DNA from: Chromatiales bacterium
GTDB lineage: Bacteria; Pseudomonadota; Gammaproteobacteria; Steroidobacterales; GCA-2729495
DNA: 64,000 nt
Direction of reading: 5' to 3'
NCBI GenBank assembly: GCA_024234935.1
Contig: JACKNI010000001.1
Span: 930,001-994,000 of the forward strand
In this document: piece by piece, positions 35,829 to 44,622 of the stretch
How the letters are laid out: each line of letters begins with the position of its first letter
How positions within the stretch are numbered: position 1 is the stretch's first letter
Made by a program: the position numbers and the translations under genes
The notes under the pieces: model-generated
Told to the model about the DNA's origin: nothing
The model's input: only the letters and a program-made list of their open reading frames with translations
Databases searched by the model: none

Positions 35829-35978
35829 TCATTCCGGGCTGCCCCAGATCTGCTCCAGTCGGGCATCACGTCTGCAGTTGTATCGATAGAATTTGTAGCG
35901 GAGAGGATTCTTCTGGTAGTAATCCTGATGGTAGCCCTCGGCGGGATAGAATTTTGAGGCGGGGAGGATCTGAGTGAC
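35829..35978 (-). pseudogene. msrA: msrA 3' fragment (peptide methionine sulfoxide reductase A)
   Basis: About 49 codons on the minus strand read VTQILPASKFYPAEGYHQDYYQKNP through to LEQIWGSPE and a stop. This is the C-terminal end of MsrA, including the conserved YHQDYYQKNP block. The N-terminal two thirds with the catalytic GCFW motif are missing; the frame continues upstream without similarity. A leftover from a deletion or rearrangement. Confidence 0.8.
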
Positions 35979-36013
35979 GCCCTTGCATATCCAATCAATG
36001 CTCTCACCAAACG

Positions 36014-37336
36014 TTAGCTGGCCGCACCACCCTCGACTTCACCCTTATCCTTGCGATAAGCACGTCCCAGCACCACGCCCATGAAGGCCCAGACTGCGGC
36101 AATAACCGCACCAATAATCGCCAGCGGTGACATACCCAGGCCCAGGCCTTCTGACAATGCAGTGAATGACCACGCATTCAAGGTATCCCCCAGACGATAA
36201 ACCAGCGTGTCGATCACAGGCTTGGTCTTGAAGCGGGTCTCACGATCCACCAGCGTAAACAGCATTTCGCGTGCCGGACGGGTGATAGCGTAGTTGCCCG
36301 CCTTCAATGCCACCTGCGCGAACACCACGATCCATACGCTCGTGACCACCGATACCGCAAGCAAGCCGCCTATCATCATCACGGGAATGATAGCCAGTGC
36401 GACGCTCATGCCAAAGCGGGTCGTCAGTCGGCTGGTGGCGAACACTGCCGTGAGAATGGTCAGCACATTGATGGCCCAGGTAATGCCGGACTGGATCTGG
36501 GTACGCACTTCAGGGTCGTAGGGCTTGAGCAGGTTCTTCAATTCAAAGTAGATAAACGAACCTAGCGAAGTGTAGAAGAACAGGAACACGGCAATGCCCA
36601 GCAAAAACGGGCTCTTGAGCAATAACGTGAAGCCGGCGAAAGGATTGCCACCCAGCGTTTGCCTGGCAGGTGTGGTCGCGCTGTCGGCATTGTGTAGCTC
36701 AGTGACTTTCAGTCGCTCCAGATATGCAATGGTGGGAATGACCAGCACCAGCATCACTGCCGCCATCACCATCAGGCCTTCATTGCTGACTACCTTGGCA
36801 AGAAACACTGGTACCAACGGTCCGACCAGGCCGCCGACGCTGGCGCCGGTGGCGATGAAGCCAAACAGGCGCTTGGCCTGTTCCTTGCTGAACAGGTCGG
36901 CCATGAAGCTCCAGAACACGGACACATGAAACAGCGCGAACATGCTGATCCATACATAGAAGGTCTTGTTCACCAGCTCGATGTTGCTGAAGTAGTCGCT
37001 GCCGAAAGCGAACACCAGAAAGCTGACAGAAAAAAAGGCATACAAGGCAGGCACCACGACTTTCAGACGTGCCACCGACAGTGCCAGGCTGTACAACAAA
37101 TTCATACCCAGCGTGACGAACAGGTTGATGGTCCACAACCAGCTCACTTCGGCATCCGACCAGTCCGACGCCATGGAATCGCGGATCGGCTTAAGGATGT
37201 TGTATGCGGTCATCAGGATGAACACGAAGGCAAAAGATGCGAACGCAGCTTTGACCTCGTTGGGCTCGATCATGGACATGGCCTGCATCAGGCTGGCGAG
37301 CGGGCCACGTTTTTCGATGGATTGTGGAGAATTCAT
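36014..37336 (-). CDS. NTT/COG3202-like nucleotide transporter family membrane protein
   Basis: A 440-residue protein with about twelve membrane segments, starting after a ~25-residue soluble N terminus. Segments such as YNILKPIRDSMAS in helix 1, FWSFMADLFSKEQAKRLFGFIATGASVGGLVGP and ITRPAREMLFTLVDRETRFKTKPVIDTLVYRLGD match the MFS branch related to ATP/ADP translocases (Npt1/Npt2-like, COG3202). In free-living proteobacteria its substrate is unknown. It stands alone between the msrA fragment and the DUF1838 (d) gene. Confidence 0.82.
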   Translation of the reverse strand: MNSPQSIEKRGPLASLMQAMSMIEPNEVKAAFASFAFVFILMTAYNILKPIRDSMASDWSDAEVSWLWTINLFVTLGMNLLYSLALSVARLKVVVPALYAFFSVSFLVFAFGSDYFSNIELVNKTFYVWISMFALFHVSVFWSFMADLFSKEQAKRLFGFIATGASVGGLVGPLVPVFLAKVVSNEGLMVMAAVMLVLVIPTIAYLERLKVTELHNADSATTPARQTLGGNPFAGFTLLLKSPFLLGIAVFLFFYTSLGSFIYFELKNLLKPYDPEVRTQIQSGITWAINVLTILTAVFATSRLTTRFGMSVALAIIPVMMIGGLLAVSVVTSVWIVVFAQVALKAGNYAITRPAREMLFTLVDRETRFKTKPVIDTLVYRLGDTLNAWSFTALSEGLGLGMSPLAIIGAVIAAVWAFMGVVLGRAYRKDKGEVEGGAAS

Positions 37337-37545
37337 GTGTGAGTTCCAGATTCAGGAATGTCGCAATTTACCTGTCACGTCTTGAATAGGTTGCGCCGCC
37401 TATACGTCTTCACAGTTTTCAGTCCATGCGCATTCAAAACGCCAATGATCTGGCTGTCGGTAGGACGCAATTTCTTCACGGGAATCTCCTCGCCTCAGAT
37501 TACGAGAACATTCCACTTCTGGCCCCAGCTAATTGCCGGGAGGAT

Positions 37546-37582
37546 GGTAGCCCGGAGATGTCCTACGTACCGTGGGAAGTCC
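37546..37582 (+). repeat. 37-bp inverted repeat, copy 1
   Basis: A 37-base stretch (beginning GGTAGCCCGGAGATG and ending GTGGGAAGTCC) recurs exactly as its complement at 48835-48871. It lies in the ~300-base gap between the transporter and DUF1838 (d), which otherwise holds no intact gene. Read on this strand it encodes GSPEMSYVPWEV in an open but unrecognised frame. Confidence 0.85.
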
Positions 37583-37632
37583 GGATTACCCATGACGGTG
37601 TCAGGAAAAATGGGGCAAGGCCATAGACCACC

Positions 37633-38502
37633 TCAGTGGACGAGCTCCGCTTCGGGGCGATCAAGCGCTGCGATCGGATCCTTCGCAACCGAGGGGAACA
37701 CTTCGATCAGTCGACGCCGGAAGTCCTGCGGCATGTCTTCGAAGGCGCTCACTTTCTGCCCGGAGATCTGCCCCATCATTGACCCGGGTTGACCCGCCAT
37801 ATCGAGCCACTTGGGCCAGGTCGTCACTTCCACCAGGTCTACCGTGGCAAGGATGCTCGTGACCGCCGGATCGGTGATCTCGCCAACATTCGAGACGTAA
37901 GTGGCCCACTCATTGACCTGTCGTTCCGCACCCCCAGATTTCGGAACAAGCTGGAAGTCATTCCGCGTCTTCATCCACACTGTGTCGCCGAGCAGGGTCA
38001 CCGGGCCGTTAGCTGTCTTCATCCGGATGCGCGAACCACCAATCTCACTCAGCGGTATCAGATTCGACTTCGCATCATACTGAGCCGTGACCGGGCCCAC
38101 GACCGCGTAAGGAATCTCGACGGTACGGCCTGTATAGGGATTGTCAAGTCGCCGCAGGACCTTCCCGGTAGAGAGGTCGGTGTAGAACGCGCACTCCAGT
38201 ACAGTAACGGAGAATCCGCCGCCTGGCAGCTGCTTGACGCGGTTCCAGTTGCATGTCTCGACACCGTACATCGGCTGAAATTTTGCGTCACGCTGCCCAT
38301 ACTTCGCACCTGTGAACCACCACAATACGACGCCGTCAACCGTTGTATAACGCAGTTTCCGATAGATCATCGGCAGATCTGCAATTGGGTTGATTGAGCC
38401 GCGCGTGCTACGGACGGGGGCTGCCTTGGCAAGGCTCGTAACGACAGATGCGGCCGCTATGCTGGCGGCAAAGGTACGCCGCGTAATTCTTGATGAGCTC
38501 AT
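37633..38502 (-). CDS. Tat-exported DUF1838 family protein (d)
   Basis: A 289-residue protein starting MSSSRITRRTFAASIAAASVVTSLAKA, a twin-arginine signal. Landmarks: YRKLRYTTVDGVVLWWFTGAKYGQ, DNPYTGRTVEIPYAVVGPVTAQY, TWPKWLDMAGQPGSMM and SAFEDMPQDF. Closest of the five to DUF1838 (b). It lies 85 bases downstream of a secreted protein gene that itself overlaps a TonB receptor gene, so receptor, secreted protein and DUF1838 (d) look like one minus-strand operon. Confidence 0.82.
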   Translation of the reverse strand: MSSSRITRRTFAASIAAASVVTSLAKAAPVRSTRGSINPIADLPMIYRKLRYTTVDGVVLWWFTGAKYGQRDAKFQPMYGVETCNWNRVKQLPGGGFSVTVLECAFYTDLSTGKVLRRLDNPYTGRTVEIPYAVVGPVTAQYDAKSNLIPLSEIGGSRIRMKTANGPVTLLGDTVWMKTRNDFQLVPKSGGAERQVNEWATYVSNVGEITDPAVTSILATVDLVEVTTWPKWLDMAGQPGSMMGQISGQKVSAFEDMPQDFRRRLIEVFPSVAKDPIAALDRPEAELVH

Positions 38503-38587
38503 GGCTTGACTCCCGTGGACTTACTTTCAACGATTCGGCGGATACAGTTGTCTCCACCTCAACCAATACAAGGGCTTCCGTCGCCGC

Positions 38588-39394
38588 TCAACGGCTTGAT
38601 TCGAGCGCGATCAGAACGTACTCACGGTCTGCCGCGGTCCAGACAAACTTCACCATGAGGGCGTCGGGGCCGGTTACAAAGAGATCAACACCATCGCCGA
38701 TACGAAAATGATCCGTAAGGAAAGTCCCCGCTGGAGTCGTGAGTGTTTCGGATCCAATGAATCGGAGATTTTGCGCTGACAGGCGGCCCAGCAGCGCGCC
38801 GGAACGATCAGCCAGAGCATCCATATCGTACACGGTGCCAGGCTGGTCACCGCCCTTGGCTTTGTCGTAGTGCCAAGTCTGCCAGCTGTTCGTGGACAGT
38901 GGATGCGGTATCACGGATAGATCTTCGGGTACCCTCAGCGTCTGTGTCAGCCGCCCGTTCGGGGTGTTCACGACAGCATCGAGTGTATTGCCGTCAATGG
39001 TAAACAGTCCGGAGCCGGCCCAGGCACCCCGGATCCAGTATGTGGCCATTACTTCCAGGGGACGGAAGTTCTCCTCGACGCGCAAGATCACGCTACGATG
39101 AAAGTCTACGTTGTCCAACCGGTTCACTGCCCGCATCGTGCGCGAGCCGTCTGGATGAACGGTCAGATACCAGTCCTCCTCTCCGTTTCGCTCGCCGGTC
39201 GATAGCACCCGGTACTCGATTTTGCCTTTGGCCCATCGGATGATGTTAGCGTTTCCATCCGCACCCTTCGTTTCACCCGCTGCCATGCTCAATACCGCAA
39301 AGAGCGCAACAAGGAGAAACGAAGGGGCCAATCCCGTAGGGTCAAAACGTAATCGCAGCCGTGATACCAAGTTGGCGCTGTCGCGGCACACCAT
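38588..39394 (-). CDS. Secreted protein of unknown function downstream of a TonB receptor
   Basis: About 268 residues if started at the ATG ending at 39394, which would overlap the receptor gene by 53 bases; TTG codons at 39370 or 39331 are alternatives. A hydrophobic segment LAPSFLLVALFAVLSMAAGETKGA forms a signal peptide. The mature part looks beta-rich (KGKIEYRVLSTGE, GSRTMRAVNRLDN, FITPAGTFLTDHFRIGD-like strands), recalling DUF3108 or LolA-like lipid-binding folds, but I cannot assign it firmly. Its position suggests that it works with the receptor and DUF1838 (d). Confidence 0.65.
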   Translation of the reverse strand: MVCRDSANLVSRLRLRFDPTGLAPSFLLVALFAVLSMAAGETKGADGNANIIRWAKGKIEYRVLSTGERNGEEDWYLTVHPDGSRTMRAVNRLDNVDFHRSVILRVEENFRPLEVMATYWIRGAWAGSGLFTIDGNTLDAVVNTPNGRLTQTLRVPEDLSVIPHPLSTNSWQTWHYDKAKGGDQPGTVYDMDALADRSGALLGRLSAQNLRFIGSETLTTPAGTFLTDHFRIGDGVDLFVTGPDALMVKFVWTAADREYVLIALESSR

Positions 39395-41732
39395 AGGTAA
39401 AGCCGCGCAATCTGTCCCCGCTAAGAGTTCTTTCCGTCGCCAGGAAGTCTCTTCCCCGCGTGACCGCATTGGCCGTGTCGTCATCGGTCGCATTGTTAAC
39501 CCACGCGGTAAGCGTGTATCTCTCGTTTTTAACGCCCGCCCGAAGGTTGAGATTGCGACTCCAGCCGGTTTCAGCGAGATTATGGATTTGCGCGTACCGA
39601 GACGATTCGGTTTGGTAATCGGCACGAGCGAACCAGTCCCAGCCAGTGCTCCCGAGCTGATCATCCCACGCGGTAGAAAGGGTGAACTGCCACTCAGAAG
39701 TATTAGGGAGTTTGTTACCGGCTACGTTACCCTCTCGATCAGTGAAAGCCTGCTTCTGCGACGGGGTGAGACTCGGACTGTAATCGATTGTTCCGTCCTG
39801 AAAATCAAACAATATGGCCTGCTGAAAGTCCGTATACGAGGTGATCGTTGCGTCGGCGTAAGCCGTTGTGCCGGATACAGTAAGCCTGTCGGTTGCGCGC
39901 CAGACAGCCTCGACCTCTACGCCCTTAACCTCGGACTTGCCGATATTCAAGATGGCGGATCCGGGATAGGGGGTTCCGTCGGTCTCTTCTATCAGGCGAC
40001 TCGAGGTCAACCCCTGGTTGGACCAATCGATATAGTATGCCGCCACGTTCAGGATGAGCCGGTTGTCCAGCCAATTTGTTTTAGCACCTATCTCGTAGGT
40101 CCATGCCTCTTCTTCTTCGATCGCCAGCTCGCCGGCCGCCTGCCACCTGAGAAATTCCGCAGCCGTTACCAGCGGCCTGTAAATCTCTTTATTGAAACTA
40201 CCCGGCTTGTTTCCCTTGGCCACATAGACATAGGTATTCGCATTATCTGTCACGTGCCAATCAAGCGTCGCGCGAGGGGTAAAGCTGTAGAACGTGGCCG
40301 AAGGGCTTACCTCGAAAGCCTCCGGCGTTCCCGCACCGATGTTTATCGGCCGACCCTCGTTGAGGATACGTTCATCCTTTCCGTATCGCCCTTCCAGGCT
40401 GGCCGTGACCTGGTCGGTGATATCGACCTCAATAGAGCCAAAATAGGAGCTGTTTTTTACATCCTCAACATCGGACGACGGAACCTTGATTACGCCGAAC
40501 GAGCTGAAGGCACGCTGCTGCAGATCGTCTTCATCCTCGTCGTAGTTGTAGTATCCCGCCTCCACCCGAATTTTGCGGTCCGTGGGACTGGAAACCCTGA
40601 ATTCGTATGCGCTATCGTCGACCCTCGATCCAAAATCAAGCTGCAGAAGACCACTCAACCCAAAGCCCTGACGATAGTCTCCATCGATAACTACGGTGTT
40701 GTCGTAGTGGTTGTAGGCTGCGGATGCCATTAACGTCCAGTCGCGAAGATTGTATTCAGTCGTTAGATGGGCCCGCCTGACTTGCGTAGTTACGCCGCAA
40801 CTGACAGGGTCGCCATCGGCCGCCGACCTTTGCTCGATTTCCAGGCAACTGCTCGGGAACGTTGTCGGGCCCGTATCTATCACACCCTTGTAGTACTCAG
40901 GGGAGTATGGGTTGGTGACAGGGTCAAAAAGCGAGAAATTGTTCTTGCTGGAATCTTGCAACGCCTGAACGTACATATCGTCATTCGACCTGGAGCGTGA
41001 CAATCGAAGCTTGACAGTCAGATTATCCATCGGCGTTGCATAGAGCACCCCGTCGAAGGAAGTGGTTTTCTCGCCACCGACATCCCGCGTCGTACCGTCC
41101 GACTGAGGGGACTTGAATTGCCCGTCGAATGTATCGCTGCTCGCGCCAAGATAGAAAGACAGTTTATCCTCGATGATTGGCCCAGACACTGATACAGATC
41201 CGCGGTAATCACTGTCTTGGGCAGCCGTCACCGAAGCTTTGGTCTCGAAATCATTGCCCGGAATTTTTGTAACGTAATTAACGGCGCCGGCGAACGTTGC
41301 GCGGCCGAATAGCGCAGCCTGCGGCCCTTTAATGACTTCCACACGCTCAAGATTGTTCATTGTAGTGGTAGTAATAGAACCGTTAACGAACACCCCATCG
41401 ATAAAAAACGACACGTTGGGATCTCCCAGGATGTTTGACTGTCCGCGTATCACGGGACGATCGAAATCCTGCCGGCCAAACGTCGTATGCATGGAGAATC
41501 CAGGAGTACGCATCGCGATATCGTCGATGCTCGTCGTGCCCTCGCTTTCGATTTGAGCGGCAGTGAAGGCCGAGATTGACAACGGGACTTCCTGGAGGCT
41601 CTCAGCCCTCTTCCGCGCCGTGACGACGATCGTTTCTATAGCTTCCTCGGCGAAAACGCTGCCTGAACTCAGCAAGCTCCCGGCAACTATGGCTGCCAAG
41701 GCAATGTAAGTAGTTGTTGTGCGTGCGCTCAT
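39342..41732 (-). CDS. TonB-dependent outer-membrane receptor 1
   Basis: A 796-residue receptor when started at MSARTTTTYIALAAIVAGSLL (ATG ending at 41732), which gives a proper signal peptide; a longer frame reaches 41798. A TonB-box-like ETIVVTARKRAESLQEVPLSISAF follows. The plug domain (to ~residue 200) contains RPVIRGQSN and NNLERVEVIKGPQAALFGRATFAGAVNYVTK. The rest is a 22-strand barrel ending ...RQRQLGITAAITF with the terminal Phe expected of outer-membrane proteins. This Sphingomonas/Caulobacter-style receptor type takes up carbon compounds more often than iron. Likely operon with 38588 and DUF1838 (d). Confidence 0.93.
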   Translation of the reverse strand: MSARTTTTYIALAAIVAGSLLSSGSVFAEEAIETIVVTARKRAESLQEVPLSISAFTAAQIESEGTTSIDDIAMRTPGFSMHTTFGRQDFDRPVIRGQSNILGDPNVSFFIDGVFVNGSITTTTMNNLERVEVIKGPQAALFGRATFAGAVNYVTKIPGNDFETKASVTAAQDSDYRGSVSVSGPIIEDKLSFYLGASSDTFDGQFKSPQSDGTTRDVGGEKTTSFDGVLYATPMDNLTVKLRLSRSRSNDDMYVQALQDSSKNNFSLFDPVTNPYSPEYYKGVIDTGPTTFPSSCLEIEQRSAADGDPVSCGVTTQVRRAHLTTEYNLRDWTLMASAAYNHYDNTVVIDGDYRQGFGLSGLLQLDFGSRVDDSAYEFRVSSPTDRKIRVEAGYYNYDEDEDDLQQRAFSSFGVIKVPSSDVEDVKNSSYFGSIEVDITDQVTASLEGRYGKDERILNEGRPINIGAGTPEAFEVSPSATFYSFTPRATLDWHVTDNANTYVYVAKGNKPGSFNKEIYRPLVTAAEFLRWQAAGELAIEEEEAWTYEIGAKTNWLDNRLILNVAAYYIDWSNQGLTSSRLIEETDGTPYPGSAILNIGKSEVKGVEVEAVWRATDRLTVSGTTAYADATITSYTDFQQAILFDFQDGTIDYSPSLTPSQKQAFTDREGNVAGNKLPNTSEWQFTLSTAWDDQLGSTGWDWFARADYQTESSRYAQIHNLAETGWSRNLNLRAGVKNERYTLTAWVNNATDDDTANAVTRGRDFLATERTLSGDRLRGFTYGVPRQRQLGITAAITF

Positions 41733-42103
41733 AACTGTTATACCCCCAAAAGCAGTGTCAGGCGTGCGAGCCGCAGTATTACCTACGCAATTGCCCAACT
41801 GCTAACAGCTGTTGCGTATCGCTTCACAACCGAAACTTGTGACCAGCCATTGCCAGATCGGACCTGGTTGAGAGTTGGCTTTCCGACAAACCTGGGGTGG
41901 TTCAACAAAGCCATCCCCCAGTCTGCGTTGGCCGAAAGGAAGCCAGCAGGTCAGTTGTACGTAGTGCCTCAGCTGAATTGATTTAGGGTGACAACGGGCA
42001 GACGTACCAACCAACGTCAAGTTGTTGGCACCCGCTCCCATCGATGAGATATATATTCATCACATGATCGGGTGGGCACTGGTAAGTCAGTAGGGGCAGC
42101 AGC
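41733..42103. other. Divergent intergenic region, no gene seen
   Basis: A 371-base gap between the TonB receptor and the plus-strand small secreted protein gene. No convincing coding frame, repeat or hairpin. It should contain the promoters of both operons. Confidence 0.5.
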
Positions 42104-42568
42104 GTGATTGAGCCAGAACGGGCATTGCAGCGTGACAATACTTGCGGATCCCAACTTGGGCGGCATGCGCTAGAAATAGTCAGACACGCTCGGCCGCGGA
42201 TCACCACACGCTCGTTGGCGGTCAGCCTTTTAATGTTTCTTACGCTCCCCGCAGGGGCCCAGGAGGCGCTTCGGTTGGACTTGCCCAAGCTGGTGGAAAT
42301 AGACGCGATGGACGGGCAACAATCCCGTATTAAGCGGTTTGCGATCACAGCACGGGGCATGATCGGGCAGGAAGTCAAGATTCCAAACTCACAAAAGTTC
42401 TTCTGCACCTTGAGCCATGCCTACAATGTGGTGCTGAATTACTATCCCGAAAACGACGAGTGGCTATTCGGAGTGCAATCCAACCCGAGTGCGCAGTTTG
42501 CAGCTGGGGGGCTGGCGACCTGCCTTGATCTATCAGTGCTTCCTGACGCCCCAGGGAGCCGCCAATGA
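42104..42568 (+). CDS. Small secreted protein of unknown function
   Basis: Up to 154 residues from the ATG-like start at 42104 (codon ATT/ATG context uncertain); a later start just before RSLAVSLLMFLTLPAGAQEA would give a standard signal peptide and a ~100-residue mature protein. The mature part (RLDLPKLVEIDAMDGQQSRIKRFAITARGMIG...NYYPENDEWLFGVQSNPSAQF) has no family that I recognise. Its stop overlaps the start of the exported Rossmann gene in an ATGA, so the two are translationally coupled. Confidence 0.6.
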   Translation: MIEPERALQRDNTCGSQLGRHALEIVRHARPRITTRSLAVSLLMFLTLPAGAQEALRLDLPKLVEIDAMDGQQSRIKRFAITARGMIGQEVKIPNSQKFFCTLSHAYNVVLNYYPENDEWLFGVQSNPSAQFAAGGLATCLDLSVLPDAPGSRQ

Positions 42569-43374
42569 ACATTTTAAAGATCATGGCCTTTTGCCTTTTC
42601 GGTATTTGCGTTCTGGGCGATGCCGTAGCGGAGCAAACAGTATTCGTTGCTGGCGGGTCTGGCCGGACAGGGCTCGCCATCGTTGAGGTTTTGAGTAACG
42701 CCGGCTATCACGTACTCGCTTCCACCCGCAACGCCGAACGTGCCAGACAGAAATACGGCGATGCAATCGATTGGGTGGAGGTAGATCTGCTTGATACCAC
42801 ACGACTTGTGGACGCAGTCAAGGGAGCCGACTTCGTGGTCAGTGCCGTTGGCCATGGCGACTTCGTTGGTGTGGAGGCCCCACAGTTCGTTGCATACCTG
42901 GCGATACGCAATCTTGTTGATGCAGCCAAGGCCGCTCAGGTCAAACAGGTTGTCCTGATCTCATCAGCGACAGCCGGACATGTTCGCGGTGTCGATCACC
43001 GAAACGAAGCTCGCTTCGGCTTTGTCCTGTATTGGATGACAAAGGGCGAAGACTACCTTAGGGCGAGTGGCCTGCCTTATACAATCATCGGTCCGGGTGG
43101 ACTGGCCAACGATTTCATGGCAAACCTCATCGGGTTTGATCTCGAAGCGTCCAAAACTTGGGGTGTCAAACTTCTTCCACGCCCCGAATACAAGCAGGCT
43201 TTCGTTTCCAGGAGCGGTGTAGCCTACGTAATAGACAAGGCACTAAAGGACCCAAGCGCTCGAAACAAGGCGGTTGCGGTAATTTGGGACAAGTCCGTCC
43301 CTGCCAGCACAGTGACTGGCTCATATGCGGCTATTCCGGAGGAAGTTCCCACCCGGAGCTACCTCACGCCATGA
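42565..43374 (+). CDS. Exported NmrA-like NAD(P)-binding Rossmann protein 3
   Basis: A 269-residue protein starting MNILKIMAFCLFGICVLGDAVAEQ, a Sec-type signal peptide (A-V-A cleavage). Directly after it comes the Rossmann motif TVFVAGGSGRTGLAIVEVL. NmrA-like landmarks include VVLISSATAGHV and LPYTIIGPGGLANDF. No YxxxK pair is visible at the classical place. The gene overlaps its upstream neighbour by 4 bases and DUF1838 (e) by up to 50, so the three form a tight operon. Third exported Rossmann protein in the window. Confidence 0.82.
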   Translation: MNILKIMAFCLFGICVLGDAVAEQTVFVAGGSGRTGLAIVEVLSNAGYHVLASTRNAERARQKYGDAIDWVEVDLLDTTRLVDAVKGADFVVSAVGHGDFVGVEAPQFVAYLAIRNLVDAAKAAQVKQVVLISSATAGHVRGVDHRNEARFGFVLYWMTKGEDYLRASGLPYTIIGPGGLANDFMANLIGFDLEASKTWGVKLLPRPEYKQAFVSRSGVAYVIDKALKDPSARNKAVAVIWDKSVPASTVTGSYAAIPEEVPTRSYLTP

Positions 43375-44305
43375 CAGATCCGTCCAGTTTCCGCGGCGGA
43401 TGCTGCTCACAATGGCAACCGCCGGAGCAGGCGGATTATTATCGGCCCCAACTTTGAGCGCTGCACAGCCCCGATACGACTTTTCCGATCCTGTGGATAA
43501 TCTGCGGGCTTTCGTCAAGATCACAGGCGATCTGACAGGCCGGGAGACTTACCAATGGTCAAGCGGACGTCTCTTTGGTTCAACACCTGGAAAACTGGCG
43601 GAACCGCTGGCTGACGTCCAGGCATGCCGTAAACAGCAGTATCTAAAGATTGCGGACGGCTACCGCTGCCTTTACCGGGGAATGATCATCTTCTTCGAAC
43701 CGCGAAGCGATAACGTTCTTGGAATCTTCGACAATCCGTATACGGGTAAGCGAAACGATGTCACCCACTATCGGACGCAGCTTAGCGAGTACACAATCAC
43801 ACCGCAGGGCTACCGCGGCGGCATTACGGAAATTGGCGAATCCGGAGTACCCCGGAAAGCGCCGTTCCTGTTGGACTGGACGGTGGCTGGCGATGACGTG
43901 TGGGTAATTCATGACGAGCGCCTGAAGTACACTCGCCCCGACGGGGGGAATGTTCGCATCGACAATCTGCTCAACCAGTATCATTGCCGGCTGGGCGAAC
44001 TGGACGATACGGAACTGTCATCGGTTGGATGCGACTTGAGCTGGCGGGCCGAGTTGACCTGGTTTCCCTGGATGGGCATGGACGACTATCCAGGTCACAT
44101 CTTCTGGGGCGGGATGGGGCGGAAGTACCACGAAATCGACGATCTCCCCAATCAGCTGGTAACGGCAGCTGATGCGATCTGGCCCGGCGCCATGGGCCAA
44201 CCCCTGATACAGAGCTGCTTGAGCCTTGCCAGTTCCGCCCTGCTGAGGCAACAGCATCATGGAGATCAAGGCCTGGCGTCTAACAGGGTGATGCAAAACG
44301 ACTGA
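43325..44305 (+). CDS. Tat-exported DUF1838 family protein (e)
   Basis: Up to 326 residues from the ATG at 43325, which overlaps the Rossmann gene by 50 bases. The twin-arginine signal is FPRRMLLTMATAGAGGLLSAPTLSAA at about residues 23-48. An ATGA start exactly at the upstream stop (43371) would be the natural one, but it is out of frame by one, so a small indel is possible. The body is the most typical DUF1838 of the five: DPVDNLRAFVKITGDLTGRETYQWSSG, DNPYTGKRNDVTHYRTQLSEYTITPQG, and FPWMGMDDYPGH followed by HEIDDLPNQL. Function unknown. Confidence 0.82.
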   Translation: MRLFRRKFPPGATSRHDRSVQFPRRMLLTMATAGAGGLLSAPTLSAAQPRYDFSDPVDNLRAFVKITGDLTGRETYQWSSGRLFGSTPGKLAEPLADVQACRKQQYLKIADGYRCLYRGMIIFFEPRSDNVLGIFDNPYTGKRNDVTHYRTQLSEYTITPQGYRGGITEIGESGVPRKAPFLLDWTVAGDDVWVIHDERLKYTRPDGGNVRIDNLLNQYHCRLGELDDTELSSVGCDLSWRAELTWFPWMGMDDYPGHIFWGGMGRKYHEIDDLPNQLVTAADAIWPGAMGQPLIQSCLSLASSALLRQQHHGDQGLASNRVMQND

Positions 44306-44353
44306 GGCAGCTCGGTATCTGCGAGATACGCAGGACACCGAGTCGACTTAGTT

Positions 44354-44599
44354 GTGCCGATGCATGGCGAGGGCAGTCAGCGTACCGGTAAGCCCGTCGA
44401 GGAGATCCTGGGTACAGGGCTTGTCGATCGCAGCCAGGCAATTGACGATCAAGCTAGCGACCAGTATGGATTCAACATGTTGCTGCCTCGTGCAGGAGCC
44501 ACCGGCAAACCGGAAGCGGCTGAGTCTGCCTGCGCAGACCACCAGCCCCTACCAACCGGCCGCTTTCCTTGGGAAAGCGTGCTGATTCCGGAATTGTGA
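44354..44599 (+). CDS. Doubtful short reading frame
   Basis: An 81-codon frame from a GTG at 44354, reading MPMHGEGSQRTGKPVEEIL and ending TGRFPWESVLIPEL. No signal peptide, no ribosome-binding site and no recognised family. It lies between DUF1838 (e) and transporter copy B. It could be the tail of a lost gene; I include it only because it fills the gap of ~320 bases. Confidence 0.2.
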   Translation: MPMHGEGSQRTGKPVEEILGTGLVDRSQAIDDQASDQYGFNMLLPRAGATGKPEAAESACADHQPLPTGRFPWESVLIPEL

Positions 44600-44622
44600 G
44601 CGCCACATCAAACAGGGAAACA

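Noticed and set aside
37358..37792. Plus-strand open frames between the nucleotide transporter and DUF1838 (d)
   Set aside because: No start signal or family; they overlap DUF1838 (d), and the only notable content is the 37-bp repeat.
39222..40733. 503-codon open frame on the plus strand
   Set aside because: It is antisense to TonB receptor 1, has no recognisable motif, and the receptor frame is unmistakable.
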